Origin: CBDCWQ01 sp965223435
GTDB taxonomy: Bacteria > Myxococcota > Kuafuiibacteriia > Kuafuiibacteriales > Kuafuiibacteriaceae
Assembly: GCA_965223435.1 (NCBI GenBank)
Contig: CBDCWQ010000021.1
Coordinates: forward strand, 124,001 to 188,000
Length of the DNA: 64,000 nucleotides
Direction: 5' to 3'
How positions within the stretch are numbered: position 1 is the first letter of the stretch; every line of letters starts with the position of its first letter. The position numbers and the translations under genes are program-made. A model generated the notes under the pieces. The model did not search any database, was not told where the DNA came from, and was given only the letters and a program-made list of their open reading frames with translations. Positions 16,652 to 26,385 of the stretch are shown piece after piece.

Positions 16652-18760
16652 CTACTCAACATCATCCCAAACGAAGCAGAACGGACAGTTTCGCTCCAGG
16701 ATCTTCCTGGTCATGATTCGAACCCGAATCTTCATCCCCTCGACTTCGACGTCCGCGCGTTTGCGGTAATGGATCGTCATCGAAAATGGGCGCAAGCTTA
16801 CTTCCTCATCATTGTTGCTGCTCATGGCGAAAGCCGTAAAATTCCCAGGATTCTTGTAGTCATGGAATCCAATCTCTAGGTGGGTTGCAGTATAGTCTTC
16901 GGGCGGCCGTCCAGCGTGGGGCTCCCCTTTGAGGTAGGCTTCGACCGCTACGTCCTTTTCCCCCTCAATGACCACGACCATCTCCTGTCCCAGTTGGGTT
17001 TTGATCTTTTCGGGAAAGTCGGCGTCCCAATATTGCGAGTCTCTGCGAGACTTACCGAGAGTAATCGTACGTTCCATCTGGGTGACAAATCCATTCTTTT
17101 GCAGATCGTGAACTCTCTCGTCATAGATATGGTGGTAGAGATCTACCACACCATCCCTGCCCCAAGCGTCTTTCGCCCAGTCCCATTCTCCCAGGTCGTC
17201 GAGGCGAAGCGGAAACCACGTCCTTTCAACGAACTTGCCCATCGCAATGTACCCGATGGTCTCCGAAGCGTGCAGACCGTCGTTTGCCTTTTCTTCTTGC
17301 AGAAGCGTTTCGAAAGAAGACGCTGTAATGTTGCGCTGGCGGGTGACGACCGCATCAGGTCCGGCAAAGGTCTGTACTTGGCTGACAACAACTGGAATGC
17401 TGGAAAAGGCCTTCGAGAACCCGGCTTTTTCCCACTGCGCCTGGCCGCCTTCCGCCGTCCCCGTTTGCGTTGTCCCCGCAAGAATCCCGTGCGTGTTCGA
17501 CAAAGCATGTTCGCCTTTTTCCATGACAATATAGCTGAGCCTCTCCTCGACATGAAAACCATCAAGGTAGTTCCATTCTTCAATCTTAAACTCGAAGGAC
17601 GATGGTCCAATATTTCGTAGCCTGACGTGGGCTGGCTGTTTGCCTTCTAGCGTATTGATGCTCATCACGACGACGGGGTCTCGGTACGAACGCTTTGTTT
17701 TAACTCTGTGCCAAATTTTGCCCCCGGCCCCCGCATGACCGGCATCGATTTGCCCAGCCTCTCCGATCGCCCGGCCATGCCGGTCGAGAATGCCTCCGGC
17801 CGGGAGAGCGAGGTACCCGACTTCCTCTCGGACGTGTGCGGTTCCGCGGCCAGTCGAGTTCTCTTCCTCGATGACCAAGTTCACTCCATCTTTCGACAAA
17901 TCACTCATTCGAATTCCGGCGGGGTCGGTGCCAATCGTTGTTTGCATAGCCGCGACGACGACCGGGGTATGGGTAAATGGTACATGAAAATCCTCCCGTT
18001 CCCCGACGTGGTTCACGCCCCGTGCAAGCGTCTTGGCCACTGTAGAATCTGATAATTCTTTCGAAAGCAGGAGGTCATCAAAAGAAACGGCGACTCGACC
18101 GCTGTCCTGAGCTTTGGTCATGACGAGATAAAAAGACGTCGTGCGATGAAAATCTATCCTCCCATTGCGCTTGAGCTCGGTCGTACGATTGACATCCGCG
18201 AGCTTGAAACGACTGGGGTCAAGCTCGACTTGGAATTCTTGATAGTCCTCCGTGAGCGGAAAGCCCTGGTGATATGCCCAGATCTCTCCATCGATGTCCG
18301 TGAATCCGGGCGTCACCGTCACACTTCCTTCGATTGCTTTTGCCCAGAAGTGAAAACGTTTGAATTGGCTTAGATCGGCCTCATTCAGATTGGCAGCATA
18401 GACAACGGCCTGTCGCGGAATGTAGCGTGCGGAATAGTACGCCGCACGTTCTCCGCGAAATGGATCCCGATCGTCGCTCGATTCGAGATACTCGTCTTCT
18501 CCTCCAAATGCGCCCATTGAATTTTGCGAATGCTCTACAAGCTCTTCGAAGTCTCGTACCGTCACGCGGTCGAAGCCTTCGACAACATATTTACGCATTT
18601 CAGCGACGGCGCTGTTGTCGACAAGTTCATCCTCCAAAGAGATACCGCAGGACAGCAAAAATGGCGCACAAAGAAGCCACGTCCACGTGCGCGCTGTCCC
18701 GAAAGGTACAGGGGAATGTATAAAGCCAGAAGGAATCTTGGGGATGTGTTGTGTTCTCAT
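16652..18760 (-). CDS. Lipoprotein with N-terminal carbohydrate-binding-like domain and H-type-lectin-like triple repeat
   Basis: About 702 residues from ATG 18760 (GTG 18799 is an alternative; neither has a strong ribosome-binding site). The hydrophobic segment TWTWLLCAPFLLSCG contains a lipobox LLSC, so a surface lipoprotein is likely. Residues about 95-235 form a beta-rich region (AAYYSARYIPRQAVVYAANLN, FHFWAKAIEGSVTVTPGFTD, DDLLLSKE) that resembles CBM-like jelly rolls. From about 250 to 520 there are three H-type-lectin-like repeats (FTHTPVVVAAMQTTIG, YRDPVVVMSINTLEG, FSSIPVVVSQVQTFAG; partner strands EEVGYLAL, ERLSYIVM, ETIGYIAM). These align closely with the three repeats in the 1710-5114 protein, so the two are paralogues at this end. 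The last 170 residues are unrecognised. A surface sugar-binding role is inferred. Confidence 0.7.
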   Translation of the reverse strand: MRTQHIPKIPSGFIHSPVPFGTARTWTWLLCAPFLLSCGISLEDELVDNSAVAEMRKYVVEGFDRVTVRDFEELVEHSQNSMGAFGGEDEYLESSDDRDPFRGERAAYYSARYIPRQAVVYAANLNEADLSQFKRFHFWAKAIEGSVTVTPGFTDIDGEIWAYHQGFPLTEDYQEFQVELDPSRFKLADVNRTTELKRNGRIDFHRTTSFYLVMTKAQDSGRVAVSFDDLLLSKELSDSTVAKTLARGVNHVGEREDFHVPFTHTPVVVAAMQTTIGTDPAGIRMSDLSKDGVNLVIEEENSTGRGTAHVREEVGYLALPAGGILDRHGRAIGEAGQIDAGHAGAGGKIWHRVKTKRSYRDPVVVMSINTLEGKQPAHVRLRNIGPSSFEFKIEEWNYLDGFHVEERLSYIVMEKGEHALSNTHGILAGTTQTGTAEGGQAQWEKAGFSKAFSSIPVVVSQVQTFAGPDAVVTRQRNITASSFETLLQEEKANDGLHASETIGYIAMGKFVERTWFPLRLDDLGEWDWAKDAWGRDGVVDLYHHIYDERVHDLQKNGFVTQMERTITLGKSRRDSQYWDADFPEKIKTQLGQEMVVVIEGEKDVAVEAYLKGEPHAGRPPEDYTATHLEIGFHDYKNPGNFTAFAMSSNNDEEVSLRPFSMTIHYRKRADVEVEGMKIRVRIMTRKILERNCPFCFVWDDVE

Positions 18761-18937
18761 AGGGTCATTGTATGCGCACCTCAAACTACATGCCTGCACC
18801 CGTTAGGCCATTTTACGTACATCTTGCGTCAACATCTCCATCGGTGAAAAAAACTGCGTGACGCCGGTCCTAGGCTGGTCTGAGCGGAGAGCGACTTCCC
18901 ACCAAGGCCGATTTTGTGTCTCGTTTCAAAAGGACGC

Positions 18938-19753
18938 CTAACGACCTCTATTTTTATAGGTCTCGACGACGGCGGTCGCGGTGTCTCGTTGGTGAAATAC
19001 GTCTTCTACCAGTACTTCAATTTGCGTGGCCCCTGCCTTTCCAGTAGACGGAAGCTGGTACTGGAAGCTAACTGTTCGGGCATGGCCAAGACTTGGGCTT
19101 ACCTTGTAGTTCTCGGTCTTGAGTCCCATGGCCGCAATATATTCGCCATCGACGAAAATCCGAGCACGAGACAGTAGCGTGTCGTCAGAGACCTGTAGCT
19201 GAATCGTAAGTTCCTCGCCTTTGGCAACGGTGTCTCCGTTTAGTGGAGCGAGCATCTGTACTGTCGGGGGTTCTTGGTCGTCGGCGATTTCGATCTTGCC
19301 AGTGGCGCTCCAATCGCCCTGCGTATGTGTTGTGTCGACGGGCGCCACCCGAAAAAAGTATTTGCCGGCCACAAGAGCGTGAGTGTCCAAAGAGATGGAA
19401 GGATGCCCCCAATCAGGTTCTTCAATGCCTTCAACGTCAACCCATATGTCCGTGAAGCCTATATCTGTAGCCACTTGGATCCGATGCGTAATGTCATGAT
19501 CCGTGCGGTGCCACATCAATACGGCATGGCCGGCGAAACCGTCTTCATTTTTCGCAAAGAACCAGTCTCCACCAGTCCCTCGGTTGCCGTCTAGCAACCT
19601 AGGTGGGTCGAGGGGTTCAGTGGCCAGGGCATCAAAAGCCGTGTCGACTGAGGAGGCATCTTCCGGCGCAGGACCACAGTGTGTGGCTCCGGACAGGAAA
19701 GTTATTCCGATAAAAATCGGTGTTATGCGGTAAGTCTTGTCAGGTGCTCTCAT
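18938..19753 (-). CDS. Small lipoprotein with fibronectin-III-like and Ig-like domains
   Basis: This gives 271 residues from ATG 19753. The N-terminus MRAPDKTYRITPIFIGITFLSGATHCGP is a signal peptide with a possible lipidated Cys, though the lipobox is weak. The region AVLMWHRTDHDITHRIQVATDIGFTDIWVDVEG...LVAGKYFFRVAPVD is a fibronectin-III-like fold of the kind found in secreted glycoside-active proteins. EPPTVQMLAPLNGDTVAKGEELTIQLQVSDD...ATQIEVLVEDVF is a bacterial Ig-like domain. No enzymatic motif is visible. It is followed, on the same strand, by the H-lectin-like lipoprotein gene 16652-18760, so both may share transcription. Function is unknown, probably extracellular binding or scaffolding. 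Confidence 0.6.
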   Translation of the reverse strand: MRAPDKTYRITPIFIGITFLSGATHCGPAPEDASSVDTAFDALATEPLDPPRLLDGNRGTGGDWFFAKNEDGFAGHAVLMWHRTDHDITHRIQVATDIGFTDIWVDVEGIEEPDWGHPSISLDTHALVAGKYFFRVAPVDTTHTQGDWSATGKIEIADDQEPPTVQMLAPLNGDTVAKGEELTIQLQVSDDTLLSRARIFVDGEYIAAMGLKTENYKVSPSLGHARTVSFQYQLPSTGKAGATQIEVLVEDVFHQRDTATAVVETYKNRGR

Positions 19754-19979
19754 GCGCGCTGAAGTAGCAAATGGCGTGCCAAGATAGCAGAGGTAGATTG
19801 AGCACTGATTGTCGCTCAAGCTTCGTTCAAATGATGATGATTTCGGCTAGATGGTGAATTCCAACGAGCTGGCGAAACGCTGGATCGAACAACAAGCCTT
19901 TCACGGAACGCTTATCCGACTGCACACCTTGAGGACTGGGGGCCTCACCCCTTGTCCTGGGCAGGGGTGGTCACGCCAG

Positions 19980-22900
19980 CTACTTTTGCCTTCGAGTGTG
20001 TGACCGTATCCGATACCTTCTCAGTGAGACCGTCGAGCCCCGGCGGAGGGCCATCACAAACCACAATAGGAACACGGTCCAAGCCGAAGGTCTGAAAGAA
20101 GAACGCCGTGCGACAATGTGTGTGCAACCCGTCGCCGTTGGCTTCGTTTCGGTTGCTGACTGAGGCGCAAGCTCAACTCTAGGCTCCGTGGGGGTTGCGG
20201 TATCACCCTGGGATGCAGTACCGGGCGCTTCCGTGAGCGGCCTACTTTTCTCTCGTAGCAAGAGGGCAGGGTCTCCAAATACCGAAAGAATCTCGCCCCT
20301 GTACCCTGACGCTCGAGCTCGTCTTCTTGCCTCTGCCATCGCCAACCCTACGGTTGGATGACTTCCCCCCGCCAAGCCTCTGAGCAATGGTTCTGCGTAT
20401 CGGTTGAGATCGTGGTAGTTGACTAGACCCGTTGGGGCCAAGACCATCACCGCTTTTCCTTGCCGAAGGAGTGACTCGGCGATGGATGTTTGCCCAGGTA
20501 CTTCAAACCGTCCTGTATTGCATGACCAAGTGATCACGATAGGTTGCGATGGGCCGGGTGATAAGTCGATAAGATCGCCTAAGCCCAGAAGCTTGTCTTT
20601 GCCGAACCGATCGAGGCTCCCATGTCCGACGAAATTGACAAACGTGGGGGCGTTTTTCCACATGGACCGAATGGCAGCGGTGATCGCTTCTGAACCCACC
20701 GTATTTGGTGAAAGAAGGGGTTCTTTTTGACTACCTAGCCAGGCGCGCATCTGGTTCGCGCGACGATCGATACTGAGACCAGCGACGGTGCCCTCGGAGA
20801 TCACGCGCGCATCCAGGTCTCCGGATTCAAACGCCTCAAGTGCACTGACATAGTTGGCCAGTTCTTCGTTTGTTGTTACGGGAATGCGTCCCACCTTGAT
20901 GCCTGAATCCCCCTGGCCCGGCTGTGAGGCTAAGAATTGGTCTGAGGCATAGAGGCCGTAGTCGGTCTGAACAAGAGCAGGGGGAATCCAATTTTCCTCC
21001 GAAGTGATGAGCTGCCGGTAGTCCAAATGCCCGGTTCCGACCAAGGCGAGATACTCAGGTTCTTCATTCCAGTGGGCCTTAGCGTGGGCTAGAAATTCAC
21101 GCACGGCCTTTGGGTCTCGAAGGCCACTCGAAAACCGGTCGAAGACGGCCTCAGAGGACACCACTTTTACGCTGATTCCTTGAGCTCGCTTGACGTATGC
21201 TAATTTTTTTGCCCCAGGCAAAAGGTGGGGCGGAGCCAAAATGATGTATTGTGCTCCGTCTCGAACACTTGTGACATCGATCGGGTTCCATTGAGCAATA
21301 CGAGTTGGCGTCTTCCATCCAGACGCGGCAATGGCTAGATAATTTCGTACGGGTTCGTCGAGGTGGTTAGGCCGGTGATTTCCAGTTCGAGAGACCCCCG
21401 CGAGCATCACAGGCGCTTCGAAGTCGGTTACGTCGAAAAGCTCTATCGGATCTTTGGTTCCGAGGCGCACCAAAAGATCAGTTCCAGCGGAAAAGAACAG
21501 TGATGGGCGGTCTGTCACCGGTAGCCGAGAGTAGTGCAGTTCGAAGGCGTCCACATAGATATGATGAGGATCCGATTCTCCCGGATCTTGGGTGGCAAGA
21601 ATTTCCAGCTTGTTTTGGCTCTTAAGAATAAGTTCAGGATCGATAAGGACAAGAGCCTCGTGCCTTGTCATCCCCTCAAAGCGGTAGGACCCGACTGTAT
21701 GTTGATTTAGAACAATGTATCCAGTGTGCAAGTTGGCGGATGCGCCATGTAGATGGACGCGAAGTTCGACCGAATCAACCACGTAGCCATCCAGTGTGAA
21801 TTCAAACCGGGCGCTGTTTCGATTCGGTTCTACGCTTGAGAGCCCGTGCCAGAAATAGAGGTCCTCATTTGGGTTTGGAGATACAACGGGGCCTGGGAAG
21901 ACGTCCTTTTCGAATCGCTTCCGAGTTCGGAATGACAAAGCCAGCAAATCCGACGTGGCAGGAGCAAGTGCACCGCTACGCATCAACTCTCCTCTTGCGA
22001 ATTCCAGCGTATAGACTGCGGTGCCGGAAATTGGGTTGTCCTTTCTTCCTGCTGAGACAAAGTGTAGACTTCCATCGGGACCCCGTTTCCACGCAATGGG
22101 TTGACCGTGCTGCTTGAGGGACAGCTGGCCCTCCTCGATGGCTCTTCGAATGGTGTCCGCCTCGACGCCCATGGTTTGAGCGATATCCACGTAGTCGACC
22201 TGGTACCCCCCGGGTTCATCAACGTGGATGGCGACACCCCTGGATCGACCGTCTTGAACGTTGTTTTTGGCAAGCCGAACAAGCGACGCGTTTGCGATTG
22301 TAGGCGGAGGTTGTCTCTCGAGCTCCTTAGGTTTTCTTAGTTCAAATGAACCGTGGTCGATAAGGTTTCCCCATATGGTCTGCTCCACGATGCGAACCCG
22401 ATCACCAACAGTCACTTGACCGCTTTGAAAGGTTGCCACACGGTCATGAAACACAGGTGGGATGTGGATGATGGTGAGCGGCACCCACGGCTGTGCATTC
22501 CTCGGTCGATATGAAAGGGCGAGTGACTTGGTGCCAAACGCCGTCACAAGACCTATGTTCCAGGTCGATGGGTCAAAAGCCGACTGCGATATCTGATTTA
22601 TGACTACGTTAAGCTGGCTCTCGCAATCAGAATTGATCGTATCGCCGTCATCGATTGCGGTATCCGTGCCCCCAGAACAATTTAGCGTATCGCTACCATC
22701 GCCACCACTGAGCGTATCATTTCCGGGACCGCCCTGAAGAGTATCTATACCTGTGCCACCAAACAGATTGTCGTTGCTGTTTCCTCCATCAAGGAGATCA
22801 TCGTTCGCACCACCGTCCAAGATGTCGTCTCCGGTTTCACCATACAGCTCGTCGTCTCCGTCTCCCCCATTGATGGTATCGTTGCCTGAGCCTCCACACA

Positions 22901-23144
22901 GGTAATCGTCGCCACCCAATCCATTGATGGTGTCTCCTCCGGACAAGCCATAAATGCAGTCGTTTCCCGATGTTCCGTTGAGTGTGTCGCTGCCGGGACC
23001 TCCCGCAATATAGTTGTAACCCGAAGGACAGTCGTCCGGAATCCCGTTGGTATCAGCATCATCCGTTGAACACTGAGCTTGTGCCTGCGCAGAACAAAAT
23101 ATGTGAAGAGTAACCGAGAGAATTCCGACGACGGTGCCTCTCAT
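19980..23144 (-). CDS. Secreted C25 (gingipain-type) cysteine peptidase with RTX calcium repeats and MYXO-CTERM-like tail
   Basis: A 1054-residue exported protein. Signal peptide MRGTVVGILSVTLHIFCSAQAQAQ; then Cys/Asp-rich start; then about ten RTX nonapeptides (GGPGSDTLNG, GGDDYLCGGSGNDTINGGDGDDELYG and so on, residues about 48-160), which bind calcium. A middle beta-rich region follows. The peptidase domain runs from about 640 to 990, with the catalytic pair in VNFVGHGSLDRFG (His) and ITWSCNTGRF (Cys), plus GYRGEILSVFGDPALLL at the end, the usual C25 order. The C-terminus has GC, about 12 residues, then SAWTVFLLWFVMALRRG: the Gly-Cys / helix / Arg-Arg arrangement of MYXO-CTERM signals processed by myxosortase. 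Unlike typical cases, 18 more residues follow the Arg pair. It is probably surface-anchored and calcium-dependent; substrate unknown. Confidence 0.8.
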   Translation of the reverse strand: MRGTVVGILSVTLHIFCSAQAQAQCSTDDADTNGIPDDCPSGYNYIAGGPGSDTLNGTSGNDCIYGLSGGDTINGLGGDDYLCGGSGNDTINGGDGDDELYGETGDDILDGGANDDLLDGGNSNDNLFGGTGIDTLQGGPGNDTLSGGDGSDTLNCSGGTDTAIDDGDTINSDCESQLNVVINQISQSAFDPSTWNIGLVTAFGTKSLALSYRPRNAQPWVPLTIIHIPPVFHDRVATFQSGQVTVGDRVRIVEQTIWGNLIDHGSFELRKPKELERQPPPTIANASLVRLAKNNVQDGRSRGVAIHVDEPGGYQVDYVDIAQTMGVEADTIRRAIEEGQLSLKQHGQPIAWKRGPDGSLHFVSAGRKDNPISGTAVYTLEFARGELMRSGALAPATSDLLALSFRTRKRFEKDVFPGPVVSPNPNEDLYFWHGLSSVEPNRNSARFEFTLDGYVVDSVELRVHLHGASANLHTGYIVLNQHTVGSYRFEGMTRHEALVLIDPELILKSQNKLEILATQDPGESDPHHIYVDAFELHYSRLPVTDRPSLFFSAGTDLLVRLGTKDPIELFDVTDFEAPVMLAGVSRTGNHRPNHLDEPVRNYLAIAASGWKTPTRIAQWNPIDVTSVRDGAQYIILAPPHLLPGAKKLAYVKRAQGISVKVVSSEAVFDRFSSGLRDPKAVREFLAHAKAHWNEEPEYLALVGTGHLDYRQLITSEENWIPPALVQTDYGLYASDQFLASQPGQGDSGIKVGRIPVTTNEELANYVSALEAFESGDLDARVISEGTVAGLSIDRRANQMRAWLGSQKEPLLSPNTVGSEAITAAIRSMWKNAPTFVNFVGHGSLDRFGKDKLLGLGDLIDLSPGPSQPIVITWSCNTGRFEVPGQTSIAESLLRQGKAVMVLAPTGLVNYHDLNRYAEPLLRGLAGGSHPTVGLAMAEARRRARASGYRGEILSVFGDPALLLREKSRPLTEAPGTASQGDTATPTEPRVELAPQSATETKPTATGCTHIVARRSSFRPSAWTVFLLWFVMALRRGSTVSLRRYRIRSHTRRQK

Positions 23145-23295
23145 CGTGCCAAGAGCATAGAGTCTTTATGAATGGAATGCTACATGAACAGCTCAGGCTT
23201 GCTGCATGTACGCGCGAGTGAGAATAGTATGTTGGACGACCTCTTTGCACTACAGAACATCTTGCTGGGACGGACTCGTGCCGATGAACAAAACC

Positions 23296-24942
23296 CTATT
23301 TGAAGAAGCGGGCGTAGTGTGTCGCGTACATGAAGCCCATGGCCCGTCCTGGCAATCCTTCAGGTGAAACCGGGAGGGGCCACGGAACCGATACCCGGGG
23401 CCCTGGTTTCAGGTTTTCGGGAAGGGTTCCGCCAAATTCGGACTGTGCCCAAGCCATAACGGCTGCAACCTGCCAAATGTCGTTCCCGACCGCCGGCCAT
23501 GGCTCTTTCCCGTCGTATTCTGCAAAGGCGAAGAGCAATGCGCGCAGCAGCGCATAGTTTCCGAGCGCAAAGACGCCCTTGTAGCCCAGATGATGGGCTG
23601 CCCAGGCAAATGCCTGTCGCGGCGAAAGTCCCTCGTACGCATAGTTTGTATAGCTTGGGGGCCACACGGGGCCATTTTCTGCTCGGTATTGATCCGCGAG
23701 GTAAAGTCCCCCGACCGGATGGCCCTCGAAACTCAAACCAGAGGGCATGATGGCGATCGGGTCTGATTTTCCACCCGGTTGAAGCATTTGCCAATCGTCG
23801 TCATCACCCCTACCGGTGAGCTCATAGCGGTGATCATTGGGGAGACCGGCCCAATTGGGCTCCCCCATCGCTTTTGCATGGGCCTTCACACAGAGGTTGA
23901 CCGTTTCCCAGTCCTCCGCGAGGTACGCATACGCCAGGAGCGACCAAAGTCCGTGGGCAGGCTTGTTAGGAAGTTCATACAAAGATATCCAGCGCACGGT
24001 GGGTGCCCGCAAGAAAAAGTCCTTCTCCTCAAGCGCTCGTCGCAGCCCGCGAAGCAATGAGCTCGGGCGGTAGTCGATCAAGTTGGCCGCGACCGCGATC
24101 AGAGCCAGGTTTCGTTCCGGCCACTTGACATCGCGGTTTCCCGAATCGATCGCTCGGTCGACACCTTCCTGGACGCGATCGAGCTCCGTCCGAAGCTCGA
24201 CGACCATTTGTGAATTCTGAGTTCGCAACCCGACGATCGCACGTGCGTACATGGCACGAGTCGTGACGCTATCTGGGCCGGCACCCCCTGCGGTATGACC
24301 AATGTCTTCGACAATATTCATCTCCGCTCTTGCCCACTGGACCAGGCTGTCCCACGAGGGATTGTCCATCGGAATTTCTTGAATCTCCTCCGGGGACAGC
24401 CAGAGGCCTCCCTGTCGATAAGCGGGAGAAATGGGACCGATGCCCTCGTAGGCTGGCGGCTCAGAGTCTGGCTGGCACCGCCCCTCCTCGTCGCACATGA
24501 ATCCGTCCGAGCAATTAGGGCAGAGCTCGGTTTGGCCACAGTCGTTGACCAGAGTGCCACACTGACGTCCGGTTGATGCACAGGTGATTGTTGGTACACA
24601 TGGATCGCTTGTGATCTTTTTGCACTGCCGATCGTCGTTGCACTCCGTGTTGTCGGGACACATTCCGCAGCGTACGTTGTTTCCGCAATTGTCGATGAAT
24701 TCTCCGCATTCGTAACCCTCCGTATCGCAGCTCATCGTAGGGACGCAGCTCGTGTCCTGGTCGGAGCCGCACTTTTTTGAAGTCTTTCCTTTGGATGGAT
24801 CACACGCACGTGCGCTGATCGCAATGCAATCCACACACGATTCCGTCTGCGTGGCCTCATCGACCGGATGGCACGACATTGCCACCATGGATAAAAGGGC
24901 GGAGCCCAAGCGAAAGAATTGGAATGAAGAGAAAACGTTCAA
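23296..24942 (-). CDS. Cys-rich lipoprotein with all-helical (polysaccharide-lyase-like) domain
   Basis: This gives 548 residues from a TTG at 24942, chosen because GGAGG lies exactly 6 bases upstream (24949-24953), whereas the longer frame to GTG 24990 has none. The lipobox is VAMSC. Two copies of a roughly 42-residue Cys module follow (CVPTMSCDTEGYECGEFIDNC..., CVPTITCASTGRQCGTLVNDC...), a type common in myxobacterial secreted proteins. The remaining 380 residues are mostly helical with ARAEMNIVEDI, TRAMYARAIVGLRTQNSQMV, WPERNLALIAVAANLIDY, GLWSLLAYAYLAEDWETV and NYALLRALLFAFAEYDGKE. These resemble the alpha/alpha-toroid of alginate or chondroitin lyases, but I cannot identify catalytic residues, so this is tentative. 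No operon partner is obvious. Confidence 0.55.
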   Translation of the reverse strand: MNVFSSFQFFRLGSALLSMVAMSCHPVDEATQTESCVDCIAISARACDPSKGKTSKKCGSDQDTSCVPTMSCDTEGYECGEFIDNCGNNVRCGMCPDNTECNDDRQCKKITSDPCVPTITCASTGRQCGTLVNDCGQTELCPNCSDGFMCDEEGRCQPDSEPPAYEGIGPISPAYRQGGLWLSPEEIQEIPMDNPSWDSLVQWARAEMNIVEDIGHTAGGAGPDSVTTRAMYARAIVGLRTQNSQMVVELRTELDRVQEGVDRAIDSGNRDVKWPERNLALIAVAANLIDYRPSSLLRGLRRALEEKDFFLRAPTVRWISLYELPNKPAHGLWSLLAYAYLAEDWETVNLCVKAHAKAMGEPNWAGLPNDHRYELTGRGDDDDWQMLQPGGKSDPIAIMPSGLSFEGHPVGGLYLADQYRAENGPVWPPSYTNYAYEGLSPRQAFAWAAHHLGYKGVFALGNYALLRALLFAFAEYDGKEPWPAVGNDIWQVAAVMAWAQSEFGGTLPENLKPGPRVSVPWPLPVSPEGLPGRAMGFMYATHYARFFK

Positions 24943-25357
24943 CGCGCGCCTCCAAAGAAAAGCGACGAGCAATATTGGGGCCAAGCTCACTGCAGGGGGC
25001 CGCAGCGGTGGGAGTGGAGAAAATTACCTAATTTCAAGGGGATAGAGCGAAGACGTGTTTTCGCGAGGACGCACACCAATACGCCCCGACGGTGAGTTAA
25101 GTCACCATCGTGTAGGGGCCATGAGAACGAGTTGTTTCTGGAATGGAAGCTGACTGATGGGCGGTTGAGATAGCAAGAAGTGTCGGGCTGGACCGACGCA
25201 TCTTGGCTACATGTACCGACATGGGGTCACAGCTTTGCCGTCCTTCCACTTCCCGCGATCTTAGGCAAATTGGATTAAGTACGGGGAAGAACACACATTT
25301 TGGCTGTGCTTGTTCGGGTTGACGTTCTTGGCCCACGGATTGCTTTAGTGTCACATT
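24943..25357. other. Divergent intergenic region
   Basis: About 415 bases separate two oppositely transcribed lipoprotein genes; promoters for both must lie here. I looked for a GG-N10-GC sigma54 site and for clear -35/-10 pairs and found none that were convincing. No small gene was recognised. Confidence 0.4.
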
Positions 25358-26317
25358 GTGACAAATCAATACTCAGGACCGATCGGTTCACATAGACGCA
25401 TAGGAAGTTGCGGTGTTGCGCTAGGGCTCTTGTTCTTAGGCGCAGCGTGTGATGATCCAGAAAACATACACAAGGAGCGGAACCAAGTCCAAAATGCCGA
25501 TCAATGTGCATCTGCAGATGACGTGGATCAAGAAGACAAGCTCATCGACCGAACGTCTCCAATAGGGGAGGATCTGCCTGGGCGATTGGTGATCTCCGAG
25601 CCCAAGACCGATGCGCGGGCCGTGATCCCGGAAAAAGGGGGAACGGTAAAACTGGTATGGAACGCGATTCCCTACGCAAAAGAATATCGCCTGGCGGTTT
25701 CCATCGGTTACCAGGGGCTGGTTCACGCGGTGGTCCCGGCGCCTCGAACGGAGTCTCTCCTGCGATTCCGTCCTCTGCAAAACGGGAAGACTCGCGTGGA
25801 TTTCGTTCCATCCGGGGGTAAGGGTTTTGTGGATACTGCTGCCTTGCCACTTGAACAACTGGGTGCTGTTGCTGTGGTCAACGTCACAGTCCAGGCTGAT
25901 TTCGACAACGGTGGAGGAACTGCATCCCCGCCAAAAAAATTCATGGTCCTCGCGGGAAGTGAAACACCGTCGGAGCCGATCCCGTTGGGCGTGTCTCGTC
26001 TCGACCCTCGAACTGGAGCGCCGAAGAACAAAGACACCGTGTTTATTGAACTGGACCCCATTGCACCACTGCCGGAGGCAATTGACCTAAGCGAGTACGA
26101 AAAAAGCCACGGGTGGAACTCTCCCGAGGTCGTTTGGGAAAACGTCAATTTCTTCACACTCGAATCCGAGCCTAACGACAAGCTGCCTTCGCGCCAGTTC
26201 GCTGAGGTGTATACGCCCGACTACGCGTACGACACCCACCTTGGAGGTTATCTGGTTGTTCGCGTACGGCTCAGCGGGTCGACTCGATGGCAGCGCATTG
26301 CCGTCGTCTTGGAATAG
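25358..26317 (+). CDS. Lipoprotein upstream of RHS gene, unknown function
   Basis: A 319-residue predicted lipoprotein: RRIGSCGVALGLLFLGAACDDP has a clear lipobox (LGAAC). The start is GTG 25358; the upstream context is poor in ribosome-binding sequence, so later starts are possible. The mature protein has an acidic, low-complexity beginning, then beta-rich sequence (GGTVKLVWNAIPYAKEYRLAVSIG, resembling a fibronectin-III-like strand set; VNVTVQADFDNGG; GYLVVRVRLSGSTRWQRIAVVLE). No known domain could be named with confidence. It lies 68 bases upstream of the giant RHS gene in the same direction, so a shared transcript and a functional link, for example anchoring, export or docking of the RHS protein, are plausible but inferred. 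Confidence 0.6.
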   Translation: MTNQYSGPIGSHRRIGSCGVALGLLFLGAACDDPENIHKERNQVQNADQCASADDVDQEDKLIDRTSPIGEDLPGRLVISEPKTDARAVIPEKGGTVKLVWNAIPYAKEYRLAVSIGYQGLVHAVVPAPRTESLLRFRPLQNGKTRVDFVPSGGKGFVDTAALPLEQLGAVAVVNVTVQADFDNGGGTASPPKKFMVLAGSETPSEPIPLGVSRLDPRTGAPKNKDTVFIELDPIAPLPEAIDLSEYEKSHGWNSPEVVWENVNFFTLESEPNDKLPSRQFAEVYTPDYAYDTHLGGYLVVRVRLSGSTRWQRIAVVLE

Positions 26318-26385
26318 ACAATTGGCTGCCCATCACTGGGCCCCCTTCATGTTTTGCAAGGAAATCTAATCGATAGGAAATCGTC

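Noticed and set aside
24943..25357. Sigma54 promoter near a TTGGCTGTGCTTG sequence at about 25300
   Set aside because: The spacing from GG to the expected GC is wrong, so it does not fit the -24/-12 rule.
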